Positions 16,559-24,851 of a stretch of DNA of 64,000 bases are shown one piece after another. The notes under the pieces were generated by a model. That model was not told the DNA's origin and searched no databases. It was given only the letters and a program-made list of their open reading frames with translations. Source of the DNA: Planobispora rosea. Lineage in GTDB: Bacteria > Actinomycetota > Actinomycetes > Streptosporangiales > Streptosporangiaceae. How positions within the stretch are numbered: the stretch's first letter is position 1; each line of letters starts with the position of its first letter. The position numbers were made by a program, and so were the translations under genes. The stretch is from assembly GCF_014648175.1 (NCBI RefSeq), contig NZ_BMQP01000023.1, positions 1-64,000 on the forward strand. Reading direction: 5' to 3'.

Positions 16559-17599
16559 ATGCCGTCCGACAGACCGATCTTCATCCTGGGCTGCCCCCGT
16601 TCGGGGACGACGATGCTGCAGCTCATGATGCACGCCCACCCCCGCATCGCGATCCCGCCGGAGACCCGGTTCGTGACCGCCGCCTACCAGCGGCGGCTCC
16701 GCTTCGGCGATCTCAACGACCCGGCCCGCCGCCGCGAGCTGGCCGACTGGATCGTCGGCCGCCGTCAGTCCCGCTTCCACGAGCTGAAGCTGGACGCGGC
16801 CAAGGTGACCGAGGAGATCGTCGAGGGTCCGCCGACGCTCGGCTCGGCGCTGGGCATCGTGCTGCGGGCCTACGCGGCCCGGTTCGGCAAGCCGCGCTGG
16901 GGCGACAAGCGGCCGGCGTACTTCCAGAGCGTCGACGCCCTGCTCCGGCTCTTCCCGGACGCCCAGTTCGTGCACCTGATCAGGGACGGCCGCGACTGCG
17001 TGGCGTCGCTGAAGGAGATGCCCTGGTACGACGGGAGCGTCTACGACGCGGTCTCCGTCTGGGCCGAGGCGATCGACTTCGCCCGGTACGGCGCGCCCGG
17101 TCTTCCCGCGGGCAGCTACTACGAGCTGCGCTACGAGGACCTGACGCGCGACCCCGAGACCGAGCTGCGCGGGCTCTGCGCCTTCCTCGGCGAGGAGTTC
17201 GACCCGGCGGTGTGCGAGCCGAGCCGGATGGCGCGCGTCGTGCCGTCCTGGAAGAGCTGGCACGAGCGCACCCGCGGTGAGGTGACCACCGCGCGCTCCG
17301 GCTCGTGGAAGGAGCGGCTGACCCGGCAGGAGATCGCGCTGTGCGAGAGCGTGCTCGCCGACCGGCTGAAGGCCTACGGCTACGAGCCGGGCGGGGCGCC
17401 GGGCGCCGGGCGGCTGCAGATCCTCGCCTACGAGCACACGGCGGCCCGGCGCAGGCTGGCCCGTCTCAAGCGGGTGACCGCCGACCGCCTGGTACGGCTC
17501 CGCGAGCCCAACCCGCCGGCTGCCCTGCTCACCGAGGGCCAGGTCGCGCTGGCCGGCGGCACCCGGCCGCGCCACGAGCCGCCCGTCCCGGTCACCTGA
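16559..17599 (+). CDS. PAPS-dependent sulfotransferase family protein, copy 2
   Basis: The 346-residue tandem paralogue of the previous gene has the same PAPS-binding motifs (FILGCPRSGTTMLQL at 8-22; HLIRDGRDCVASLKEMPWY near 138) and a similar basic C-terminal extension. Blocks around the 3'-phosphate site and the YYELRYEDLTRDPETELRG segment are nearly identical to copy 1. The region before the tail differs most, which could shift acceptor choice. Start and stop spacing (2 bases) indicates translational coupling. Placement after two CDP-alcohol phosphotransferases suggests that the sulfated substrate is a phosphodiester-linked glycan or glycolipid (inference). The convergent GT4 gene begins its stop 72 bases downstream. 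Confidence 0.88.
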   Translation: MPSDRPIFILGCPRSGTTMLQLMMHAHPRIAIPPETRFVTAAYQRRLRFGDLNDPARRRELADWIVGRRQSRFHELKLDAAKVTEEIVEGPPTLGSALGIVLRAYAARFGKPRWGDKRPAYFQSVDALLRLFPDAQFVHLIRDGRDCVASLKEMPWYDGSVYDAVSVWAEAIDFARYGAPGLPAGSYYELRYEDLTRDPETELRGLCAFLGEEFDPAVCEPSRMARVVPSWKSWHERTRGEVTTARSGSWKERLTRQEIALCESVLADRLKAYGYEPGGAPGAGRLQILAYEHTAARRRLARLKRVTADRLVRLREPNPPAALLTEGQVALAGGTRPRHEPPVPVT

Positions 17600-17640
17600 C
17601 CACGCGGGGCCGGTGGCCGGTCCCGTCGGGCCAGCGGCCG

Positions 17641-17665
17641 CCGTGCGGGACGGGCCGCCGCACGG
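17641..17665. terminator. Hairpin between convergent genes
   Basis: An 8-bp inverted repeat CCGTGCGG / CCGCACGG with a 9-base loop lies in the 72-base space between the convergent sulfotransferase and GT4 genes. There is no T-run on either strand, so it is a weak bidirectional terminator candidate. Confidence 0.45.
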
Positions 17666-17671
17666 GACGGG

Positions 17672-18772
17672 TCAGCGCAGGACGTGGTCGAACAGCGCCT
17701 CCCAGCGGTCCAGAACCCGCTCCAGCCGGAACGCCTCGACATGGGCGCGCGCGGCGGCGCCCAGCCGCCGCCGCTCCCGTTCCGAGGACATCAGCCCGGT
17801 CAGGGCCGCCGCGAACCCGTCCACGTCGGCCGGGGGCACCAGCACCCCGGTCCTGCGGCTGAGCACCAGCGACCGCACCCCGCCCGACACGTCGAACGCC
17901 ACGGACGGCACGCCGTGGGAGGCGGCCTCCCCGACCACCAGCGGCAGCCCCTCGTGCTCGCTGGACAGCCCCAGCACCGATCCGGCGAGGTACTCGCGGC
18001 CCATCTCCGCAGCGGGCACCGCCCCCCGGAACACCACCCGGTCCGCGATCCCGCACGCCAGCGCGTGCGCCCGCAGCCGCTCCCGCTCCTCGCCCTCGCC
18101 GATCAGGTGCAGTTCCCAGTCGTCGGCCACGCCGGCCGTGTCCCGGCAGGCCAGCGCGAAAGCGGAGATCAGCCGGTCGAACCGCTTGACGCCCTCCAGC
18201 CTGCCGACCCCGAGCACCCGGTGCGCCGCCAGCTCGGCCGTCCGGGCCGGCCAGGCGGGCAGCGGGTTCGGGATCGACCAGGTGTTGGGCAGCAGCGCGT
18301 TCTCGGAGAACGACCAGGCGTCGTCGTCGCTGACGAACACCGCCTTCTCCAGACCGCCGTAGTGGCCGCGGACCGAGCCGAGGTGCCAGGAGCCGCGGGC
18401 GTGCTGGTAGGAGCCGTGGTACTGGCCGATCGGGAGCAGGTGCCCCGGCAGCAGCCGTTTGAGGCGGGTCACCACACCCGGCGAGGTCAGCACCGCGAAG
18501 CCCGGTTCCAGCCGGCGGCACAGGTCCGCGACCATTCGCCGCTCGCGCCGCGCGCCCAGCCGGGAGATCCTCGTCCCCATCGGCGTCCGGTGGAGCACGT
18601 GGTGGTGGTATCCCGGCCGCTCCACGTAGCGGAACGGGGTCTCGGCCCGGTGCAGTCCCAGCACGTGCACCTCGTGCCCCCGGCCGGCCAGGCCCTGCGC
18701 CACGGTGTGCGTGACCCGCTGGATGCCGCCCAGCGTGTCGGCGTCCATGCAGGCAAACAGAACTGTGCTCAT
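17672..18772 (-). CDS. GT4 family glycosyltransferase
   Basis: The 366-residue protein is a GT-B fold retaining transferase. The N-terminal half carries the glycine motif DTLGGIQRVTHTVAQGLAGR. The C-terminal half carries VLGVGRLEGVKRFDRLISAF (nucleotide-sugar domain) and the family EX7E region SSEHEGLPLVVGEAASHGVP. It probably transfers a hexose from UDP- or GDP-sugar to a lipid- or polymer-linked acceptor at the inner membrane face. It lies 47 bases downstream of the second GT2/CDP-glycerol transferase on the same strand and should be in one operon with it. The acceptor cannot be predicted. Confidence 0.9.
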   Translation of the reverse strand: MSTVLFACMDADTLGGIQRVTHTVAQGLAGRGHEVHVLGLHRAETPFRYVERPGYHHHVLHRTPMGTRISRLGARRERRMVADLCRRLEPGFAVLTSPGVVTRLKRLLPGHLLPIGQYHGSYQHARGSWHLGSVRGHYGGLEKAVFVSDDDAWSFSENALLPNTWSIPNPLPAWPARTAELAAHRVLGVGRLEGVKRFDRLISAFALACRDTAGVADDWELHLIGEGEERERLRAHALACGIADRVVFRGAVPAAEMGREYLAGSVLGLSSEHEGLPLVVGEAASHGVPSVAFDVSGGVRSLVLSRRTGVLVPPADVDGFAAALTGLMSSERERRRLGAAARAHVEAFRLERVLDRWEALFDHVLR

Positions 18773-18819
18773 ATCCGCTCCCTGTCCGTCACGGGTCGCT
18801 CGGGTCGCTCACGGGCCGC

Positions 18820-21609
18820 TCACCACTCCTCGCTCCCTCCGCGGACGGCCGGCCGTACCGGGTGCCGGGAGACGACGGGCGGGCCGTGGCGCACCGGGAG
18901 CCGGGCCCGGCGGGGGCCGAAGAACGCGTCCACCACCCGGGCGCCGGCGTTCCCCCTCTCGTCGGCGCACCACATCTCACGGAACGCGGCGTACTTGGCG
19001 GCGAAGGACGCGGACATGTCGTCGAGGTCGAGCAAGGCGTAGATCAGCTCCTCGGTGGTGGTCAGGCACGGTCCCGGGGCGATCGAGGGCAGGTCGTGGT
19101 AGACGCCCCGCTCCACCCGGCGGTACTCGTCCCAGTCGTCGATCAGGAACAACATCGGCTTGCCGGTGACCGCGTAGTCGCACATCACCGACGAGTAGTC
19201 GGTCAGCAGCGCGTCCGAGGCCAGCATCAGGTCGTTGATCTCCGGATACGACCCGGCCGGGCGGACGAAGTGGCGCAGGTGCTCGGGGACCCGGTAGCGC
19301 TCGACCGGGTGCGGCCGCAGGATGACGACCCACTCCCCGGCGAGGGCCGCGGCCATCATCTCCAGGTCGGCCCGGATCGACTGCCCGGAGCGTTTGGCCT
19401 GGTCCCGATATGTCGGCGCGTAGAGCAGCACCTTGCGGTCCGGCGGGATCTCCAGGCGGTCGCGGACCCGCTCCACCGCGGCCGGGTCGCCGTTGACGAG
19501 CACGTCGCAGCGGGGCGAGCCGTACCGCAGCACCGGCCCGGTGTACCCGTTCGACGGTACGAAGATCCGCTCGAACTCGGCGCTCGGCGCGACCAGCGCG
19601 TCCCAGCGCGCCACCGCCGCCCGCCACTGGGCGCGCGGTCCGGCGAAGTCGGCCCGCAGGTCGGGCGCGTTGAAACCGATCGACTTGATGCCCTGGCCGT
19701 GCCAGGTCTGCAGGTAGCGCGTCCCGCGCGGCTTGGGATAGTCCAGCGGCAGGCCGTGGCTGTCCACCCAGTAGCCCGCCCTGGCCATCGTCCAGACGTA
19801 CTTCCAGCTCATCCGCCGCACCAGCGGGGCGTCGGCGGGGAAGTTCCGCCGTCCCTTCGCCACCGACCAGACCATCCGCAGCGGGGTCCCGCGCCGCTTC
19901 AGCTCCTCGTAGACGTAACGCGGGTTGCCGGTGTAGCCCGCGCCGACGTCGGACTCGAACAGGGCCAGGTCCGGGCGCGGCCGTACCACCTTGATCAGGC
20001 CCTTGTAGACGCGGAGCTTCAGGTCCGGGGTGCTCAGCCGCGCGATCAGCTTCCGCCTGGCCCGCGCGAGCCGGGGCACCTGGCGCAGCAGCCCCCGCCG
20101 CCGCCAGGACACCCGCAGGAGCGCGGCCGATCCCACGGCGCCGACCGTCACCGTGTGCCCGGGAACGGACACCGCGACCGGTTCGGCGGCCGGGTCCGCC
20201 AGCACGGGGTCGCGGGTGGCCCGGCCGTCGGGGCGGACGACCTCCACGCCCAGCTCGGTACGGCCGTCGAAGCCCAGCCGCCCGGTCCCGGCCCGGGCCA
20301 GGTCCACCGTCACCTCGCTGAGGTGGCTGCCGTCGGGCTGCGGGCGGGGCGTCAGCCGTACCCGCTGGGAGCGCACTTTCAGGAACGCGGTCCAGCCGGG
20401 ATGGGCGGCCAGCACCCCGAACGGGTCGTAGGTCCTGATCGTCAGGGACAGGCGGGCGCCGTCCACCGTGAAGGCGGCCTCGTGCCGGAGACGGCAGGCG
20501 GTGAACGGCAGCTCGGCCATCCGGAGCGGGGTGATGTCCATGCCCCTGGCCGGGACGGTTCCCCAGTACGTGCGTCCTGCCTCCCGTACGGCGGAGCGCG
20601 GCGGCGCCTTCGGGCCGTTGAGGGACCGGGCGGCGACGATCAGCTCGTCGATCTGGCCGGTGAGGATCAGCATGGCGCAGACCCGGGCGACCGGCTCGAT
20701 CCGGTCGAACACCGCCGGGTCGATCCCCGCCAGGTACGGCCCGGCGACGGAGACGAACTCCTCGGCCCACTCCCGGTCCCGCGAGGGCAGCGCGTTGAGA
20801 TAGACCCGCAGGTCCTGGCGGAGGAAGCGGTACTGGCGCTCGGGGACCAGGTGGTCGAAGCCGTGCCCGCGCAGGATCTCGTCGCTGAGCCGGGCCGCCT
20901 CGATCCGCTGCCGGGCGTTGTCCATCTCCCGGAACCTGAGCGAGATCGACAGCCGGTCCTCGGCCGTCTCACGGGACCGGTGCCAGACGTAGACGGTCCA
21001 GGGGACCACCGCGAACCTGCGGGCCAGGCAGTACAGCTCGGCGGTGAAGACGTGGTCCTCGAAGTACAGGTCCTCCCGGAACGGGACGCGCCGCAGCAGG
21101 TCGATCCGGTAGAGCTTGTTGGTGGCGAAGGAGTCGAGGAACATCCCGGGCTCCTCGGCGATCCCCTCGACGGTCCTGCGCCGGGCGAACAGCTCCGGAT
21201 AGTAACGCCTGCTCTTGCGGGTCGCCTCGTAGAACCGGAGGATCTGCCCGGTGACGAAGTCGGCGCCGGTCCGCTCGATCTCCGCGATCAGGCTCTTGCA
21301 GGCGTGTTTGGCGAGCCGGTCGTCGCTGTCCAGGAACATGACGTACGGCGCGCGGGCGGCGGCCACCCCGTCGTTGCGCGGTGCCCCGCAGCCACCGCTG
21401 TTGCGCGATCTGCGGAGATAGCGGACGCGTGGGTCGGCCTGCTGGAGCCCTCGCACGACCTCCTCGGTGCCGTCGGTGCTCGCGTCGTCCACGACGATCA
21501 CTTCGAGGTTCCGCAGCGACTGGTCCAGCACCGACCGCACGGCCCTGGGCAGCCGCGCGGCGTCGTTGTAGGCGATGACGATCACACTGCAATCGGGCGC
21601 ATTGATCAC
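18820..21609 (-). CDS. GT2 / CDP-glycerol glycerophosphotransferase fusion, second copy
   Basis: The protein has about 929 residues. An N-terminal GT2 domain shows CSVIVIAYNDAARLPRAV, VIVVDDASTDGTEEV and the DSDD metal site (about residue 85). A beta-rich middle follows, then a C-terminal CDP-glycerol glycerophosphotransferase domain from about residue 545 (NPRYVYEELKRRG, LQTWHGQGIKSIGF, LLTDYSSVMCDYAVTGKPM). It shares architecture with the fusion at 9912-13382 but is only distantly similar, so the two may act on different polymers or steps. The start is uncertain: GTG 21609 begins just before the first strand; a TTG at 21657 would add 16 residues including a TTA codon. Confidence 0.88.
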   Translation of the reverse strand: MINAPDCSVIVIAYNDAARLPRAVRSVLDQSLRNLEVIVVDDASTDGTEEVVRGLQQADPRVRYLRRSRNSGGCGAPRNDGVAAARAPYVMFLDSDDRLAKHACKSLIAEIERTGADFVTGQILRFYEATRKSRRYYPELFARRRTVEGIAEEPGMFLDSFATNKLYRIDLLRRVPFREDLYFEDHVFTAELYCLARRFAVVPWTVYVWHRSRETAEDRLSISLRFREMDNARQRIEAARLSDEILRGHGFDHLVPERQYRFLRQDLRVYLNALPSRDREWAEEFVSVAGPYLAGIDPAVFDRIEPVARVCAMLILTGQIDELIVAARSLNGPKAPPRSAVREAGRTYWGTVPARGMDITPLRMAELPFTACRLRHEAAFTVDGARLSLTIRTYDPFGVLAAHPGWTAFLKVRSQRVRLTPRPQPDGSHLSEVTVDLARAGTGRLGFDGRTELGVEVVRPDGRATRDPVLADPAAEPVAVSVPGHTVTVGAVGSAALLRVSWRRRGLLRQVPRLARARRKLIARLSTPDLKLRVYKGLIKVVRPRPDLALFESDVGAGYTGNPRYVYEELKRRGTPLRMVWSVAKGRRNFPADAPLVRRMSWKYVWTMARAGYWVDSHGLPLDYPKPRGTRYLQTWHGQGIKSIGFNAPDLRADFAGPRAQWRAAVARWDALVAPSAEFERIFVPSNGYTGPVLRYGSPRCDVLVNGDPAAVERVRDRLEIPPDRKVLLYAPTYRDQAKRSGQSIRADLEMMAAALAGEWVVILRPHPVERYRVPEHLRHFVRPAGSYPEINDLMLASDALLTDYSSVMCDYAVTGKPMLFLIDDWDEYRRVERGVYHDLPSIAPGPCLTTTEELIYALLDLDDMSASFAAKYAAFREMWCADERGNAGARVVDAFFGPRRARLPVRHGPPVVSRHPVRPAVRGGSEEW

Positions 21610-21745
21610 GATCCGCACTATTCCCAGGAATAAGTGCCTATTTGTCCCCTTTATCAAGCATTGAGGTGGGATTTACGGCTTTTGTGGGAAGCCTTCGTCC
21701 TCCGCCCCCGGAGAGTCGCGACCGGACCGGGCGGCGGCTCCGGCG

Positions 21746-22381
21746 TCAGTCCTGCAGCCCGGCGGCCAGCGCGCGCAGGCCCGCGACGACGTCGGCCCCC
21801 GAGGGCGCGTTGTCGGGGTCGGTCAGCCACTGGACGATGAGCCCGGTGATCAGGGCCAGCTGCACCGCCCCCAGGGTGCGCGCGGTGTCGTCGGAGACGG
21901 CCTGCTCGGGCGTTCCGGTCAGCATGGCGGCCAGGCCCCGGCGGCCCTCCCGCTGACCGGCGGCGATCTGCTCGCGCAGTTCGGGCACGCGCTGGGCCTG
22001 GACGAACGCCTCGAAGCTGGCGAGCGCCATCGGCGGGTGGGCGGCGACCGAGTCGATGAGCCGGTCCCACATCGACTCGTACTCCCGGAGGGCGGAGCCG
22101 GGCTGGTCGGAGCCGGGCTGGTCGGAACCGGGTTGGTCGGAACCGGGTTGGTCGGAACCGGGCTCGCCGCCGCCGAGCGCGCGGCCGAACTCCGCGCCCC
22201 ATTCCTCGATGGCCCTCATGAGGGCGATGTTGAGAAGGGCCTCGGTGGATCCGTAGTGGTAGCCCACGGCGGCCATGCTGACGCCCGCCGCTCCGGCGAT
22301 GTCGCGGAGGGTGGTGCGGGCGTACCCCTTCTCGTAGAGGCAGCGGATCGCTCCGTCCAGGAGATCTTCACGGTTTCCCAT
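21746..22381 (-). CDS. TetR family transcriptional regulator
   Basis: The 211-residue protein has an N-terminal TetR helix-turn-helix (about 5-52, TTLRDIAGAAGVSMAAVGYHYGS). A ligand-binding C-terminal domain contains a four-copy GSDQP repeat at about residues 73-92, between the DNA-binding and ligand domains. It is divergent from an ABC ATPase/permease pair, and the 136-base space between them holds a long perfect palindrome. The simplest reading is an autoregulated repressor of the exporter that responds to an exported compound. The repeat is unusual because it sits in the helical ligand domain and may be a disordered loop. Ligand unknown. Confidence 0.92.
   Translation of the reverse strand: MGNREDLLDGAIRCLYEKGYARTTLRDIAGAAGVSMAAVGYHYGSTEALLNIALMRAIEEWGAEFGRALGGGEPGSDQPGSDQPGSDQPGSDQPGSALREYESMWDRLIDSVAAHPPMALASFEAFVQAQRVPELREQIAAGQREGRRGLAAMLTGTPEQAVSDDTARTLGAVQLALITGLIVQWLTDPDNAPSGADVVAGLRALAAGLQD
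22095..22166. repeat. In-frame 15-nt minisatellite, four and a partial copies
   Basis: On the plus strand the 15-base unit GAGCCGGGCTGGTCG (two copies) and its variant GAACCGGGTTGGTCG (two copies) run contiguously from 22095 to 22154, with a partial fifth copy to 22166. On the coding strand each unit encodes GSDQP in the TetR protein. Confidence 0.92.
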
Positions 22382-22404
22382 GGGCTCATCGTAGCAACTG
22401 ACTT

Positions 22405-22442
22405 AGGCGTTCGCCTAATTCAAATGAATTAGGCGAACGCCT
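22405..22442. promoter_or_regulatory. Long palindromic operator between TetR and ABC exporter genes
   Basis: Two 17-base arms (22405-22421 and 22426-22442) form a perfect inverted repeat around AAAT. Each arm contains a smaller dyad, TTAGGCGTTCGCCTAA at 22403-22418 and its mirror-like partner TTAGGCGAACGCCTTG at 22429-22444, so two adjacent TetR dimers could bind. It lies 23 bases upstream of the TetR start and about 75 bases upstream of the ATPase start, in a locally AT-rich stretch. It is therefore probably the autoregulatory operator for both directions. Confidence 0.85.
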
Positions 22443-22517
22443 TGCGCAAATGAACAAATCTCCGTACCGTCGATCACGTCACCCACCGAGAGGGCGGCTC
22501 ATGAGAGAGCGGAGCGA

Positions 22518-23390
22518 ATGACGATGAGGCAGACCGAAGCACTGCGCCTGGATGCGGTCAGCAGGACCTACGGCACCGGTCCGGCCGCCGTGACCGCGCT
22601 CGACGGCGTCACGCTCTCGTTGCCGGCCGGGACGTTCACCGCCGTGATGGGCCCCTCCGGCTCGGGCAAGAGCACCCTGCTGCAGTGCGCGGCCGGACTC
22701 GACCGGCCCACCGGCGGCCGTGTCACGGTCGGCGGGGTCGAGATCGACGGGCAGAGCGAGAGTGCCCGCACCGAGCTGCGCCGGGAGCGGATCGGTTTCG
22801 TCTTCCAGCAGTTCAACCTGCTGCCCACGCTGACCGTGCTGCAGAACGTCCTGCTGCCCCTCCGGCTCGCGGGCCGCAAGGCGGACCGCGCCCACGCCGT
22901 CGCCGTGCTGGAGCGGGTCGGTCTCGCCGGACGGCTGAACCACCGGCCGGCCGAGCTCTCCGGCGGCCAGCAGCAGCGGGTCGCGATCGCCCGGGCGCTC
23001 GTCGCCGGCCCCAGCGTGATCTTCGCCGACGAGCCGACCGGGGCACTGGACACCCGCAGCGCCCGCGACGTCCTGGACCTGCTGGCCGAGGCCGTCCGGC
23101 GGCACGGGCAGACGGTAGTGATGGTCACCCACGACCCGGTCGCCGCGTCCTACGCCGACGCAGTGATCTTCCTGGCCGACGGCCGGATCGCCGGGCACCT
23201 GGCCGGCCCCACCGCCGAGGCGGTGGCCGAGCGGATGACCCGGCTGGGCGATCCGGCCGAGCGGATGACCCGGCTGGGCGATCCGGCCGAGCGGATGACC
23301 CGGCCGGACGATCCGGCCGAGCGTGTCGCCCGGCCGGGCGGCCCGGCCGCGGCCATGACCGCGCAGCAGCGACTCTTCGAAGGGGTGTGA
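22518..23390 (+). CDS. ABC transporter ATP-binding protein, MacB/LolD type
   Basis: The 290-residue ATPase has Walker A GPSGSGKST (45-53), a Q-loop in FVFQQFNLLPTL, signature LSGGQQQRVAIARAL, Walker B VIFADEPTGALD and the switch His in MVTHD. The motif set is typical of MacB/FtsE/LolD-type ATPases that pair with FtsX-like permeases; the permease gene follows after 2 bases. The family core ends near residue 235, and the tail carries four ten-residue repeats (AERMTRLGDP type). It probably drives export or mechanotransmission of a compound sensed by the divergent TetR. The ATG at 22524 is an alternative start. Confidence 0.93.
   Translation: MTMRQTEALRLDAVSRTYGTGPAAVTALDGVTLSLPAGTFTAVMGPSGSGKSTLLQCAAGLDRPTGGRVTVGGVEIDGQSESARTELRRERIGFVFQQFNLLPTLTVLQNVLLPLRLAGRKADRAHAVAVLERVGLAGRLNHRPAELSGGQQQRVAIARALVAGPSVIFADEPTGALDTRSARDVLDLLAEAVRRHGQTVVMVTHDPVAASYADAVIFLADGRIAGHLAGPTAEAVAERMTRLGDPAERMTRLGDPAERMTRPDDPAERVARPGGPAAAMTAQQRLFEGV
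23226..23345. repeat. In-frame 30-nt minisatellite, four copies
   Basis: Four contiguous 30-base units encode AERMTRLGDP twice, then AERMTRPDDP and AERVARPGGP, forming a charged tail on the ABC ATPase beyond its conserved core. The first two copies are identical in DNA and the last is the most diverged. Confidence 0.92.
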
Positions 23391-23392
23391 CC

Positions 23393-24754
23393 ATGTTCGT
23401 CCTGGCACTGCGGTCCTTGAGCGGCCGCGCGAGCGGGTTCCTGGCGAGTTTCCTGGCGATGTTCCTCGGCGCCGTGATCCTGATGGCCTTCGGCTCGCTG
23501 TTCGACACCGCCGGCGAGCCGGGAGTCGACCCGGCGGCGCAGGAGATGCTGACCACACTGGCGGCGGTGGTCGGCGGCTGGGGCCTGATCCTGGTGACCT
23601 TCGCCGTCACCTCCACCCTGGGCCTGTCGGTCCGTCAGCGCGCCGCCGAGATGGCGCTGCTGAGGAGCATCGGCGCCACCCCCCGCCAGATCACCCGGAT
23701 GATCGTCAGTGAGGCCGCCGTCCTCGCCCTCGCCGCGGCCTTCCTGGCGATCGTCCCGGCCGGGGCCGCCGGCCGGATGCTGGTGGCCTGGCTGACCGGT
23801 TCGGGACAGATCAGCGGTGACGTGCACCACCAGTTCGGCGGCTTCGCCATCCACCTCGGGTTCGGGGTGACCATCGCCGCGGCCCTGGTCGCCGCGACCG
23901 TCGGCGCGCGCCGTACCGCCCGGATGAGCGCCGCCGCGGCGGCCCTCGACGCCGCCACCGGTGAGGGGCGGCTGAGCCGCAGGCGCATCGCCGCGGCCGG
24001 CCTGCTGCTGTTCCTCGGAACCGACCTGGCCGTCGTCACCGCCACCGTGATGCGCGGCAGGGACGACTTCGAGCCGATGGCCACCGCGGGACCCGCCTCC
24101 ATCTGGTTCTCCGCCGGCCTCGCGCTGCTGGCCCCGGCGCTGCTGCGGCTGACCGCCACCCGGCTCACCGGTCCGATGGAGCGGGTCGGCGGCGTGGCCG
24201 GTCACCTCGCCGGATCGAACCTCGCCCAGCGGACCGGTCAGCTGGCCCCCGCGCTGATGCCCGTCATCCTGTTCACCGGGATCGCCACCGGCACCCTCTA
24301 CATGCTGGCCACCGACGACGCGGCCGGCGCCGCCGCGGGGATCGTCAGAACCGCCGACCACCAGCACGCCCAGACCACCAACCTGGTCGTCGTCGGCATG
24401 ATCCTGACGTTCGCCGCCATCATGGTGGTCAACACCATGGTCGCCACGACGGCCTGCCGTCGCCGGGAGTTCGGGCAGCAGAGGCTCGTCGGCGCCACCT
24501 CCCGGCAGGTGCTGCGCATGGTGGCGGGGGAGAGCGCCGTCCTCGCCGCCACCGGCGTGGCCTTCGGCACGGTCGCCGCGCTGGCCACCGTCATCCCGTT
24601 CAGCATCGCCAGAACGGGCTCGATCGTGCCGGGCGGCGGCCCCGTCCCCTACCTCGTGGTCGTCGTCATCGCCGCCGCCATCGCCCTGGCCGGCAGCCTC
24701 GCCGCGACCCGGCGGGCCCTGCGCGTCCCGGCGATCGAGGCCGTTGCCGCCTGA
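23393..24754 (+). CDS. FtsX-like ABC transporter permease
   Basis: The 453-residue protein has an N-terminal helix, a large loop, then helices arranged as two FtsX-like blocks. The first block contains VRQRAAEMALLRSIGATPRQITRMI and the second CRRREFGQQRLVGATSRQVLRM, the coupling-helix motifs of MacB/FtsX permeases. The loops between helix 1 and 2 are short, so it looks like an actinobacterial antibiotic-export-type permease rather than a lipoprotein extractor. ATG 23393 follows the ATPase stop by 2 bases; GTG 23387 overlaps it and is an alternative. Together with the ATPase it forms one transporter. Confidence 0.92.
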   Translation: MFVLALRSLSGRASGFLASFLAMFLGAVILMAFGSLFDTAGEPGVDPAAQEMLTTLAAVVGGWGLILVTFAVTSTLGLSVRQRAAEMALLRSIGATPRQITRMIVSEAAVLALAAAFLAIVPAGAAGRMLVAWLTGSGQISGDVHHQFGGFAIHLGFGVTIAAALVAATVGARRTARMSAAAAALDAATGEGRLSRRRIAAAGLLLFLGTDLAVVTATVMRGRDDFEPMATAGPASIWFSAGLALLAPALLRLTATRLTGPMERVGGVAGHLAGSNLAQRTGQLAPALMPVILFTGIATGTLYMLATDDAAGAAAGIVRTADHQHAQTTNLVVVGMILTFAAIMVVNTMVATTACRRREFGQQRLVGATSRQVLRMVAGESAVLAATGVAFGTVAALATVIPFSIARTGSIVPGGGPVPYLVVVVIAAAIALAGSLAATRRALRVPAIEAVAA

Positions 24755-24806
24755 TCCGGCGACGCTGCCGCCCCTGCCCCTGCCCCTGTCCCTGCCACCG
24801 CCATCA

Positions 24807-24833
24807 CCGCCGTCAGGTCCCGGCCTGCGGCGG
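24807..24833. terminator. Hairpin between convergent permease and coxG-like genes
   Basis: CCGCCG-T-CAGG pairs with CCTG-CGGCGG around a TCCCGG loop, a 10-bp stem with one bulge. It lies in the 97-base gap after the permease stop and before the coxG-like stop. No T-run follows. The preceding bases are a CCCCTG direct-repeat run. Confidence 0.5.
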
Positions 24834-24851
24834 TGCCGGCTTTCGGAGAGC

